Positions 19,438 through 29,902 of a stretch of 64,000 nt of DNA are shown piece by piece. A program made the translations under genes and the position numbers. Origin of the DNA: Sarcomyxa edulis (lineage: Eukaryota > Basidiomycota > Agaricomycetes > Agaricales > Mycenaceae); the NCBI GenBank assembly GCA_009761415.1, contig QUOL01000007.1:1054001-1118000 (forward strand). The letters run 5' to 3'. Below the pieces are notes generated by a model. It did no database searches. It saw only the letters and a list, made by a program, of their open reading frames with translations, and had not been told where the DNA came from. Each line of letters starts with the position of its first letter. Position 1 is the stretch's first letter.

Positions 19438-22400
19438 TGCTATGATAGCTCAGCTGGGAGGCAGCAGCTGAAGGGGTGAGTTCAAATCACTATAGTGATT
19501 TGAGATTGGTGAGTTGTGTGAGTACTCTGTCACCGCAAGACTGTGATCAGAACCATAGGCCGGAATAGCTCAGCTGGGAGGCAGCAGCTGAAGGAGTGAG
19601 TTCAAATCACTATAGTGATTTGGGAGTAGTGGGCTGAGTACTCCGTCACTGCCAGACTGTGATCATAACCATAGCTGGAAAGCAGCAGCTGAAGGAGTGA
19701 GTCTAAATCACTATAGTGATTTGGGAATAGTGGGCTGAGCACTCTGTCACTGCAAGACTGTGATCAGAACCATAGGCCGGAATAGCTCAGCTGGGAGGCA
19801 GCAGCTGAAGCGGTGAGTCCAAATCACTATAGTGATTTGGGAGTAGTGGGCTGAGTACACTGTCACTGCAAGACTGTGATCAGAACCATACGCCGGAATA
19901 GCTCAGCTGGGAGGCAGCAGCTGAAGGGGTGAGTGGAATCGAAAGCTGGGATTATTCTGAGTACTCTGTCACTGCAAGACTGTGATCAGAACCATATGCC
20001 GGAATAGCTCAGCTGGGAGGCAGCAGCTGAAGGGGTGAGTGGAATCGAAAGCTGGGATTATTCTGAGTACTCTGTCACTGCAAGACTGTGATCAGAACCA
20101 TAGGCCGGAATAGCTCAGCTGGGAGGCAGCAGCTGAAGGAGTGACTCCAGATCACTATAGTAATTTGGGAGTAGTGGGCTGAGTACTCTGTCACTGCCAG
20201 ACTGTGATCATAACCATAGCTGGAAAGCAGCAGCTGAAGGAGTGAGTCTAAATCACTATAGTGATTTGGGAATAGTGGGCTGAGCACTCTGTCACTGCAA
20301 GACTGTGATCAGAACCATAGGCCGGAATAGCTCAGCTGGGAGGCAGCAGCTGAAGCGGTGAGTCCAAATCACTATAGTGATTTGGGAGTAGTGGGCTGAG
20401 TACACTGTCACTGCAAGACTGTGATCAGAACCATACGCCGGAATAGCTCAGCTGGGAGGCAGCAGCTGAAGGAGTGAGTTCAAATCACTATAGTGATTTG
20501 GGAGTGAGTTGTGCGAGTGCTCTGTCACTGCAAGACTGTGATCAGAACCATAGGCCGGAATAGCTCAGCTGGGAGGCAGCAGCTGAAGCGGTGAGTCCAA
20601 ATCACTATAGTGATTTGAGATTGGTGAGTTGTGCGAGTACTCTGACACTGCAAGACTGTGATCAGAACCATAGGCCGGAATAGCTCAGCTGGGAGGCAGC
20701 AGCTGAAGGGGTGAGTGGAATCGAAAGCTGGGATTATTCTGAGTACTCTGTCACTGCAAGACTGTGATCAGAACCATAGGCCGGAATAGCTCAGCTGGGA
20801 GGCAGCAGCTGAAGCGGTGAGTCCAAATCACTATAGTGATTTGGGAGTAGTGGGCTGAGTACTCTGTCACTGCAAGACTGTGATCAGAACCATAGGCCGG
20901 AATAGCTCAGCTGGGAGGCAGCAGCTGAAGCGGTGAGTCCAGATCACTATAGTGATTTGAGATTAGTGAGTTGTGTGAGTACTCTGTCATTGCAAGACTG
21001 TGATCAGAACCATACGCCGGAATAGCTCAGCTGGGAGGCAGCAGCTGAAGGGGTGAGTGGAATCGAAAGCTGGGATTATTCTGAGTACTCTGTCACTGCA
21101 AGACTGTGATCAGAACCATATGCCGGAATAGCTCAGCTGGGAGGCAGCAGCTGAAGGGGTGAGTGGAATCGAAAGCTGGGATTATTCTGAGTACTCTGTC
21201 ACTGCAAGACTGTGATCAGAACCATAGGCCGGAATAGCTCAGCTGGGAGGCAGCAGCTGAAGGAGTGAGTCCAGATCACTATAGTAATTTGGGAGTAGTG
21301 GGCTGAGTACTCTGTCACTGCCAGACTGTGATCATAACCATAGCTGGAAAGCAGCAGCTGAAGGAGTGAGTCTAAATCACTATAGTGATTTGGGAATAGT
21401 GGGCTGAGCACTCTGTCACTGCAAGACTGTGATCAGAACCATAGGCCGGAATAGCTCAGCTGGGAGGCAGCAGCTGAAGCGGTGAGTCCAAATCACTATA
21501 GTGATTTGGGAGTAGTGGGCTGAGTACACTGTCACTGCAAGACTGTGATCAGAACCATACGCCGGAATAGCTCAGCTGGGAGGCAGCAGCTGAAGGAGTG
21601 AGTTCAAATCACTATAGTGATTTGGGAGTAGTGGGCTGAGTACTCCGTCACTGCCAGACTGTGATCATAACCATAGCTGGAAAGCAGCAGCTGAAGGAGT
21701 GAGTCTAAATCACTATAGTGATTTGGGAATAGTGGGCTGAGCACTCTGTCACTGCAAGACTGTGATCAGAACCATAGGCCGGAATAGCTCAGCTGGGAGG
21801 CAGCAGCTGAAGCGGTGAGTCCAAATCACTATAGTGATTTGGGAGTAGTGGGCTGAGTACACTGTCACTGCAAGACTGTGATCAGAACCATACGCCGGAA
21901 TAGCTCAGCTGGGAGGCAGCAGCTGAAGGAGTGAGTTCAAATCACTATAGTGATTTGGGAGTAGTGGGCTGAGTACTCCGTCACTGCCAGACTGTGATCA
22001 TAACCATAGCTGGAAAGCAGCAGCTGAAGGAGTGAGTCTAAATCACTATAGTGATTTGGGAATAGTGGGCTGAGCACTCTGTCACTGCAAGACTGTGATC
22101 AGAACCATAGGCCGGAATAGCTCAGCTGGGAGGCAGCAGCTGAAGCGGTGAGTCCAAATCACTATAGTGATTTGGGAGTAGTGGGCTGAGTACTCTGTCA
22201 CTGCAAGACTGTGATCAGAACCATACGCCGGAATAGCTCAGCTGGGAGGCAGCAGCTGAAGGGGTGAGTGGAATCGAAAGCTGGGATTATTCTGAGTACT
22301 CTGTCACTGCAAGACTGTGATCAGAACCATATGCCGGAATAGCTCAGCTGGGAGGCAGCAGCTGAAGGGGTGAGTGGAATCGAAAGCTGGGATTATTCTG

Positions 22401-25400
22401 AGTACTCTGTCACTGCAAGACTGTGATCAGAACCATAGGCCGGAATAGCTCAGCTGGGAGGCAGCAGCTGAAGGAGTGACTCCAGATCACTATAGTAATT
22501 TGGGAGTAGTGGGCTGAGTACTCTGTCACTGCCAGACTGTGATCATAACCATAGCTGGAAAGCAGCAGCTGAAGGAGTGAGTCTAAATCACTATAGTGAT
22601 TTGGGAATAGTGGGCTGAGCACTCTGTCACTGCAAGACTGTGATCAGAACCATAGGCCGGAATAGCTCAGCTGGGAGGCAGCAGCTGAAGCGGTGAGTCC
22701 AAATCACTATAGTGATTTGGGAGTAGTGGGCTGAGTACACTGTCACTGCAAGACTGTGATCAGAACCATACGCCGGAATAGCTCAGCTGGGAGGCAGCAG
22801 CTGAAGGAGTGAGTTCAAATCACTATAGTGATTTGGGAGTAGTGGGCTGAGTACTCCGTCACTGCCAGACTGTGATCATAACCATAGCTGGAAAGCAGCA
22901 GCTGAAGGAGTGAGTCTAAATCACTATAGTGATTTGGGAATAGTGGGCTGAGCACTCTGTCACTGCAAGACTGTGATCAGAACCATAGGCCGGAATAGCT
23001 CAGCTGGGAGGCAGCAGCTGAAGCGGTGAGTCCAAATCACTATAGTGATTTGGGAGTAGTGGGCTGAGTACACTGTCACTGCAAGACTGTGATCAGAACC
23101 ATAGGCCGGAATAGCTCAGCTGGGAGGCAGCAGCTGAAGGGGTGAGTGGAATCGAAAGCTGGGATTATTTTGAGTACTCTGTCACTGCAAGACTGTGATC
23201 AGAACCATAGGCCGGAATAGCTCAGCTGGGAGGCAGCAGCTGAAGGAGTGAGTCCAGATCACTATAGTAATTTGGGAGTAGTGGGCTGAGTACTCTGTCA
23301 CTGCCAGACTGTGATCATAACCATAGCTGGAAAGCAGCAGCTGAAGGAGTGAGTCTAAATCACTATAGTGATTTGGGAATAGTGGGCTGAGCACTCTGTC
23401 ACTGCAAGACTGTGATCAGAACCATAGGCCGGAATAGCTCAGCTGGGAGGCAGCAGCTGAAGCGGTGAGTCCAAATCACTATAGTGATTTGGGAGTAGTG
23501 GGCTGAGTACACTGTCACTGCAAGACTGTGATCAGAACCATACGCCGGAATAGCTCAGCTGGGAGGCAGCAGCTGAAGGAGTGAGTTCAAATCACTATAG
23601 TGATTTGGGAGTGAGTTGTGCGAGTGCTCTGTCACTGCAAGACTGTGATCAGAACCATAGGCCGGAATAGCTCAGCTGGGAGGCAGCAGCTGAAGCGGTG
23701 AGTCCAAATCACTATAGTGATTTGAGATTGGTGAGTTGTGCGAGTACTCTGACACTGCAAGACTGTGATCAGAACCATAGGCCGGAATAGCTCAGCTGGG
23801 AGGCAGCAGCTGAAGGGGTGAGTGGAATCGAAAGCTGGGATTATTCTGAGTACTCTGTCACTGCAAGACTGTGATCAGAACCATAGGCCGGAATAGCTCA
23901 GCTGGGAGGCAGCAGCTGAAGCGGTGAGTCCAAATCACTATAGTGATTTGGGAGTAGTGGGCTGAGTACACTGTCACTGCAAGACTGTGATCAGAACCAT
24001 ACGCCGGAATAGCTCAGCTGGGAGGCAGCAGCTGAAGCGGTGAGTCCAAATCACTATAGTGATTTGAGATTGGTGAGTTGTGCGAGTACTCTGACACTGC
24101 AAGACTGTGATCAGAACCATAGGCCGGAATAGCTCAGCTGGGAGGCAGCAGCTGAAGGGGTGAGTCCAAATCACTATAGTGATTTGAGAGTAGTGGGCTG
24201 AGTGCTCTGTCACTGCAAGACTGTGATCAGAACCATAGGCCGGAATAGCTCAGCTGGGAGGCAGCAGCTGAAGGGGTGAGTCCAAATCACTATAGTGATT
24301 TGAGAGTAGTGGGCTGAGTGCTCTGTCACTGCAAGACTGTGATCAGAACCATAGGCCGGAATAGCTCAGCTGGGAGGCAGCAGCTGAAGGGGTGAGTCCA
24401 AATCACTATAGTGATTTGAGAGTAGTGGGCTGAGTGCTCTGTCACTGCAAGACTGTGATCAGAACCATACGCCGGAATAGCTCAGCTGGGAGGCAGCAGC
24501 TGAAGGAGTGAGTCCAAATCACTATAGTGATTTGGGAGTAGTGGGCTGAGTACTCTGTCACTGCAAGACTGTGATCAGAACCATAGGCCGGAATAGCTCA
24601 GCTGGGAGGCAGCAGCTGAAGCGGTGAGTCCAGATCACTATAGTGATTTGAGATTAGTGAGTTGTGTGAGTACTCTGTCATTGCAAGACTGTGATCAGAA
24701 CCATACGCCGGAATAGCTCAGCTGGGAGGCAGCAGCTGAAGGGGTGAGTGGAATCGAAAGCTGGGATTATTCTGAGTACTCTGTCACTGCAAGACTGTGA
24801 TCAGAACCATATGCCGGAATAGCTCAGCTGGGAGGCAGCAGCTGAAGGGGTGAGTGGAATCGAAAGCTGGGATTATTCTGAGTACTCTGTCACTGCAAGA
24901 CTGTGATCAGAACCATAGGCCGGAATAGCTCAGCTGGGAGGCAGCAGCTGAAGGAGTGAGTCCAGATCACTATAGTAATTTGGGAGTAGTGGGCTGAGTA
25001 CTCTGTCACTGCCAGACTGTGATCATAACCATAGCTGGAAAGCAGCAGCTGAAGGAGTGAGTCTAAATCACTATAGTGATTTGGGAATAGTGGGCTGAGC
25101 ACTCTGTCACTGCAAGACTGTGATCAGAACCATAGGCCGGAATAGCTCAGCTGGGAGGCAGCAGCTGAAGCGGTGAGTCCAAATCACTATAGTGATTTGG
25201 GAGTAGTGGGCTGAGTACACTGTCACTGCAAGACTGTGATCAGAACCATACGCCGGAATAGCTCAGCTGGGAGGCAGCAGCTGAAGGAGTGAGTTCAAAT
25301 CACTATAGTGATTTGGGAGTAGTGGGCTGAGTACTCCGTCACTGCCAGACTGTGATCATAACCATAGCTGGAAAGCAGCAGCTGAAGGAGTGAGTCTAAA

Positions 25401-25801
25401 TCACTATAGTGATTTGGGAATAGTGGGCTGAGCACTCTGTCACTGCAAGACTGTGATCAGAACCATAGGCCGGAATAGCTCAGCTGGGAGGCAGCAGCTG
25501 AAGCGGTGAGTCCAAATCACTATAGTGATTTGGGAGTAGTGGGCTGAGTACACTGTCACTGCAAGACTGTGATCAGAACCATACGCCGGAATAGCTCAGC
25601 TGGGAGGCAGCAGCTGAAGGAGTGAGTTCAAATCACTATAGTGATTTGGGAGTAGTGGGCTGAGTACTCCGTCACTGCCAGACTGTGATCATAACCATAG
25701 CTGGAAAGCAGCAGCTGAAGGAGTGAGTCTAAATCACTATAGTGATTTGGGAATAGTGGGCTGAGTACTCTGTCACTGCAAGACTGTGATCAGAACCATA
25801 G
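19438..25801 (+). repeat. tRNA-Phe-derived satellite array, about 57 tandem units
   Basis: About 6.36 kb of head-to-tail units of roughly 100-118 bp. Most units start GCCGGAATAGCTCAGCTGGG followed by AGGCAGCAGCTGAAG. This is the 5' half of the tRNA-Phe gene at 25802 with two single-base deletions (GAGAGC to GAGGC, CAGACTGAAG to CAGCTGAAG); the A box TAGCTCAGCTGG is intact. Many units then carry GTGAGTTCAAATCAC, which can form a T-arm-like stem and 7-nt loop and contains a B-box match GTTCAAATC, and an 18-bp palindrome AAATCACTATAGTGATTT. Units end in TGTGATCAGAACCATA. Four main kinds recur: standard (GGGAGTAGTGGGCTGAG), GAGTTGTG-type, short headless (AGCTGGAAAGCAGC), and one with GGAATCGAAAGCTGG in place of the palindrome. 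They form higher-order blocks. The first unit has a changed head (TATGATAGCTCAG). Confidence 0.93.
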
Positions 25802-25883
25802 GCCGGAATAGCTCAGCTGGGAGAGCAGCAGACTGAAGTTCTTCGTCTTCTGAAGGTCCCGTGTTCAATCCACGGTTCTGGCA
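25802..25883 (+). tRNA. tRNA-Phe (GAA) with 9-nt intron
   Basis: All arms can be read. The acceptor GCCGGAA pairs with TTCTGGC (one G-T pair) plus discriminator A. The D arm is GCTC/GAGC with loop AGCTGGGA. The anticodon loop is CTGAAG (anticodon GAA), followed by a 9-nt intron TTCTTCGTC after position 37. The anticodon stem GCAGA/TCTGA has one mismatched outer pair. The T arm is CCGTG/CACGG with loop TTCAATC. A box and B box match the consensus. It stands at the exact 3' end of the satellite, in register with its units, and is the likely source of their 5' half. Confidence 0.93.
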
Positions 25884-25887
25884 TTGA

Positions 25888-25892
25888 TTTTT
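25888..25892 (+). terminator. RNA polymerase III T-run terminator
   Basis: Five T residues begin 5 bp after the tRNA-Phe 3' end. Satellite units upstream almost entirely lack runs of four or more T (one exception near 23168). Confidence 0.75.
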
Positions 25893-26293
25893 GCTGTCGT
25901 TGCGCCATGTTTTACGCCAATTTTACGCGGTTTTATGCGGTTTCAAATCAAGTGTTCCCACGGTTGCAATGGCTTGATTTTGTATTCGCAGATCCTCAGG
26001 ATGTCAGCAGGATCTACATGACTTGCATCATCACGGACGTCCACGAAGCTACGAACAAGGGAGTGTTTCGAGGAGAGCTTCCCGATTGAGACGCGGCGCC
26101 AAAGCTCCAGAGACACAGGACCAAATGTCCCGCCACCGAGCCCAATTTGGACATCTCACGCGCACCTTCCCCAAGAGAAAAACAGCCAAGTCCACAACCT
26201 GCAGAACTCGCCAGGTACCGGTGCTCGTCGCTGCTGACAGTGCCCAGACATCTCTGGCGGCTACCCATAACGACCATCACGACCTTATGAACA
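25893..26293. other. Upstream region of membrane-protein gene
   Basis: About 400 bp between the tRNA and the next start codon. Short open frames have no recognisable family; the region probably holds the promoter and 5' UTR of the gene at 26294. Confidence 0.5.
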
Positions 26294-27992
26294 ATGTACC
26301 CCACCCGCCTCGACACCCCACCTCCTGCTTCCAACTTTCGTCGACCATGGTCTCCAGATCCCTACGACCCATTGCCGTCCGTACTGAACAGTAGGACCCA
26401 GCTCGATACACAACACGACTACCCGTACGAATACCCACAACATGGTCGTCGAGAGGCGTCCGACGTCTCCATCGAAGCTCTGGACCTGGCTGATTATGCC
26501 ATGACTCTCAGGCCTAATCGCCATGCAGATCCACAGCTACGTCCCCTAGCAAGTCTCGACTCTCTCCAGCCGCCATCACTAGTCTCTCGTGTCGAAACGT
26601 TATCGTCCAATACATCTTCCAGAGCATCTCATCGCCCATTTTCGCTTCCTACGGCAGCACGCTATAACGCCCGCTACGCTTCGGATTTCAATCTAAACCG
26701 ACCAAGCAATCACCCATATCTCTCGCCCTCACCACGTTCTCAAGATATTGACCCCGAAATCGACATCTCCCAATTCCCAGCCTGGTCTCGTAACTGGTAC
26801 GAACCCAAACCTAAACCACCACCATCCCCAGACATCTACGCTCCCGTTCCCACTTCGTACCTTGATAGCGGTGTCCATCGCTCCCTGTTTGATCCAGGTC
26901 TTGATCACAAAAACTTTGGCCTGCAATCCGACCTGGGACGCGACACAACGTACTCACCGTCCCACGGGCATGATTCCACACGAGATCTCCTTCCTTGGAG
27001 TACCGAACCACCCTCGTATGGCTCTCCCATCGATGCTTCGCTGAAGGAGGAACGCATGCGAATGCTCGAGCAGGAGTTTGGTCCCAACGCGAAAGGCAAG
27101 GAACCCAGAGATACGGATGAGCCCATGATAGGTAGCGTAGATGGAAAGGGACGTCTGATCACCGATGGACCCAAGAAGCGGATAGCGGCGAGAGTCGTGC
27201 AGATTTTACTATCCCTTGCCGCTGCCATTCCATCTATATACGCTGCTCTGGTATGTAGTTCAATCGTCTATACGTTTCAACTAATTTACAGCCCCTCTCG
27301 TGCAGGTCATCAAACCCAACCCCGCCCCACCACCTCAGTCCAAACCTGCAGCATTCGTGCTCTACGTCGTCTCTGTTCTGACGTTCTTGGTGTTGCTATT
27401 CTTGTTTGTATTCCGACCGTGCTGTACTTCACGCGATAAACGTTCTGCTCGAGCTCCGATGGCTGGTGGAATGATGGTGCTACCTGTACAGGGACTGAAC
27501 AACGGAAAGAAAAACCATCGGAATGGGAAGGGGAGGAAAGGAAAAGGTGGTAGGCCGGGGGACGTCCAAGTCAATTTGATCGTCGACCCCAGTGTCTTTG
27601 GAGGACGAAGAGACGAAGAAAGTGAAGAGGAGGAAGAGGAGTATATTCCCGGAGCGTTCGACTCTCGACCGCCAGGAAAGAAGAATACGAGAAGACGGAG
27701 AAGGAAGGGAGTCTTTGAAGGGTTGGCTCTGGAGGAGGAGTGGAAGAGAGCTCGTTCGTGGGCTCGGAAGCTCGCAGTGTTCGACGTTGGTGCAATTTTA
27801 GTCTGGGGAGCTGTATTTGTGGTGATCCTTCTGGGGAAGCGGTGCCCCAGTGGAGGATACGACGGTTGGTGCAACGCGTACAACGTATCATCTGCCGCTG
27901 CCTGTTTGCTGTGTGTTGCATTTGGATTCAGTACGTTTTTTGATATCAAGGACCTTCATGCTAGCAAGGCTTCGCCCAGGACTCGGACGTGA
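26294..27992 (+). CDS. Conserved fungal multi-pass membrane protein of unknown function
   Basis: Two exons, 26294-27250 and 27306-27992, give 547 residues. The first about 290 residues are hydrophilic, Pro/Ser-rich and probably disordered cytosolic sequence. Four hydrophobic segments follow: IAARVVQILLSLAAAIPSIY, AAFVLYVVSVLTFLVLLFLF, VGAILVWGAVFVVILLG, and SSAAACLLCVAFGFSTFF. Between the second and third is a highly charged loop with Gly/Lys, a run of Glu (EESEEEEEEY) and KKNTRRRRRKG. I do not recognise a named family; proteins of this layout occur in basidiomycetes as hypothetical proteins. The intron sits just inside the first membrane pair. The two exons join in frame. Confidence 0.75.
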
Positions 27993-28112
27993 TCTATTGC
28001 CCTCATCTTATACTACTGACGTCTTTCACGATTACTCACGATCTATTCAATTATTCTTGATTTATTTTGCTTTTTGCAGCCCGGGGGGTGACGAGGAGAG
28101 TTGTGACTAGTC

Positions 28113-28138
28113 ACGCGAAACGCGTAGACGCGACGCGT
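28113..28138. promoter_or_regulatory. Cluster of MCB-like (ACGCGT) sites upstream of histone H1
   Basis: ACGCGT stands at 28120-28125 and 28133-28138, with ACGCGA at 28113 and 28128, about 155-180 bp before the H1 start codon. ACGCGT is the MluI cell-cycle box bound by MBF in yeasts for G1/S transcription. Binding here is inferred. Confidence 0.5.
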
Positions 28139-28185
28139 CTTTGTTGATTGAACCTTATTTATTCAGCACAGCCACCACCGCATCC

Positions 28186-28193
28186 TTTAAATA
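28186..28193 (+). promoter_or_regulatory. TATA-like element of histone H1 gene
   Basis: TTTAAATA lies about 100 bp upstream of the ATG at 28292, followed by a pyrimidine-rich leader. Confidence 0.4.
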
Positions 28194-28291
28194 CGAAGCG
28201 CGAAACCAACGCGACGGCTCTTTTCCCCACTTTACATTTCGCTCTCCACAACCGTTAACGTTAACCCGATTTCGACGTTTGCATATCCAAC

Positions 28292-29298
28292 ATGTCTTCG
28301 AACACATCTGCGTCTCCTGCTCCCGCACCACCGTCTACTCCGGCCAAGGCTGTGAAGTCTACTCGCAAGGCTACTAGCAAAAAGGCTGCTGTGCCCAAGA
28401 AGACTACTGCTAAGACTGCTGCCAAATCCAAAGTCTCTACTGCTGCTCACCCATCCTGGAAGGACCTCATCATCGTACGAAATTACTACGTGAATCCCTT
28501 CCAAAAGTCTCAACACACTCTTTTTACAGGAATGCATTGCTGCACACCCAGACGAAGCCCGCACTGGTGTCTCGCGTACTACTATCAAGAAATACTGTCT
28601 TCAGAAATACCGCCTTGAAGTCAACAGCACCAACCTTTATCAGCTCAACAGGGCTATCACTGGTGGCGAGGTCGCAGGTGTCTTTTCCCTCCCGAAGGGT
28701 CCTTCCGGCAAGGTCAAACTTTCGCCCAGCTCTCGCGCTATGTCGGCCAAAGAGGTTCGATCTCAGCTTTCCTCTAACTTGTATCGTCGCTCATATATAT
28801 TCTATCAGAACAAGCCTGTCAAAGCACCCGTCAAAGCAACAACGAAGAAAACCGCGACCACAACTGCGACCAAGTCTACGAAACCCAAAGCTACAAGTAC
28901 CAAAGCCTCTGCTCCATCAAAGACCAAGAAAGTTCTCGCTGGAAAGCCCAAAGCAGCACCTGCAAAGAAGGCCTCATCGACTTCAAAACGCTCCTCATCG
29001 AAAACTGTCAGTTCTAACCCATCTTCCAATTTGCTCTTATCTGACCTTTCTTCTGGTAGGCTGTGACTGGCAAGACCGCTGCTTCCAAGGCGAAATCTGC
29101 CAAAGCCGCCAAAGCTACCAAGGCTTCTACCACAGTTCGTCTTCCTCTCTACCTTTGATCGCGCTTAACTCATGTTGTTTTTTGTAGGCGAAGACGACGA
29201 CGACGACGACGAAATCTCGTTCGAAAAAGGTTTGTTTCCTCTGTTGTCCGCATATATGCCTCATCTGATCTTGCTTTGACTATCAGGTCGCAGCTTAA
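28292..29298 (+). CDS. Linker histone H1
   Basis: Chromatin linker histone that binds nucleosomal linker DNA. Six exons join in phase 0: 28292-28474, 28530-28754, 28809-29006, 29060-29134, 29188-29229 and 29287-29298, giving 244 residues. The N-terminus is Ser/Pro/Lys-rich. The H15 globular winged-helix domain reads HPSWKDLII, then ECIAAHPDEARTGVSRTTIK, LYQLNRAI and SLPKGPSGKVKL. The C-terminal tail is Lys/Ala/Thr-rich (KPKAAPAKKASSTSK; KTTTTTTKSRSKK), as in true H1. MCB-like sites upstream fit S-phase expression. A related H1-like gene lies 5 kb away on the other strand with introns at matching places in the H15 domain, so the two are probably old duplicates. Confidence 0.92.
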
Positions 29299-29902
29299 CG
29301 ATTCAACGGCGCCCTTTCTGTATGATTACCATCGTGTATGGACTAGACTGTGTACTCTTTATATGTTACTGCTTCCTACCTACTACCCTCTGCGATGATA
29401 CTGGTGACTCTTAATATACCATTCCTGTGATTCTGCACATTGGCTACTACGAGATATAATATGCTCTATCATGGATACTACGAGCAACTGAATAGACATA
29501 CGACTTTGAGCGACGCTGCAAGCTTGACCATAGGTTTGGAAAGGAACAGTACTAATCAAGCCTCAAGTCTATGAAGAACGCAAGTGTTTCAGAGAGCATC
29601 GTCTCGGGAAGGTGATTACTAGTAGCTTGACCATCGACTGGTGTGCAGATTCGTGTTTCGACAGAAGAGAATGCCAGGTGGATATACATTGGATATATTG
29701 ATCTTTCCGAAGGTTCATTCGCTGGTAACGTTGCTGGTCCCGGAAGAGAGAGTTCGAGGTAATCTGCTCAGTGAGTTGTGTAAGAGTGAAAGAGAGAGTG
29801 ATCGGGACCGAATTCTCGTGGAAGACGCCACGTGCGCGCAAATTTCAGAATTATCACCTCCAGACAGTGACCAAGTCCATTCATCGTCCGACCTCCTTCA
29901 TC
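29299..29902. other. Intergenic region H1 to eIF3g
   Basis: About 600 bp. The short open frames on both strands overlap each other and lack known motifs. It should hold the H1 3' UTR and the eIF3g promoter; nothing else is seen. Confidence 0.5.

Noticed and set aside
20075..25102. Repeated 70-residue open frames on the minus strand of the satellite
   Set aside because: They recur because the units recur, straddle unit borders and have no family or codon signal; they are shadows of the tandem repeat.
19438..25801. Regularly spaced repeats resembling a CRISPR array
   Set aside because: Units are contiguous and fully related with no unique spacers, the genome is eukaryotic, and the unit head is a tRNA.
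19438..25801. A cluster of about 57 functional tRNA-Phe genes
   Set aside because: Units lack the 3' acceptor strand and a normal T arm and have D-arm and anticodon-arm deletions, so they cannot fold as tRNAs. Only 25802-25883 can.
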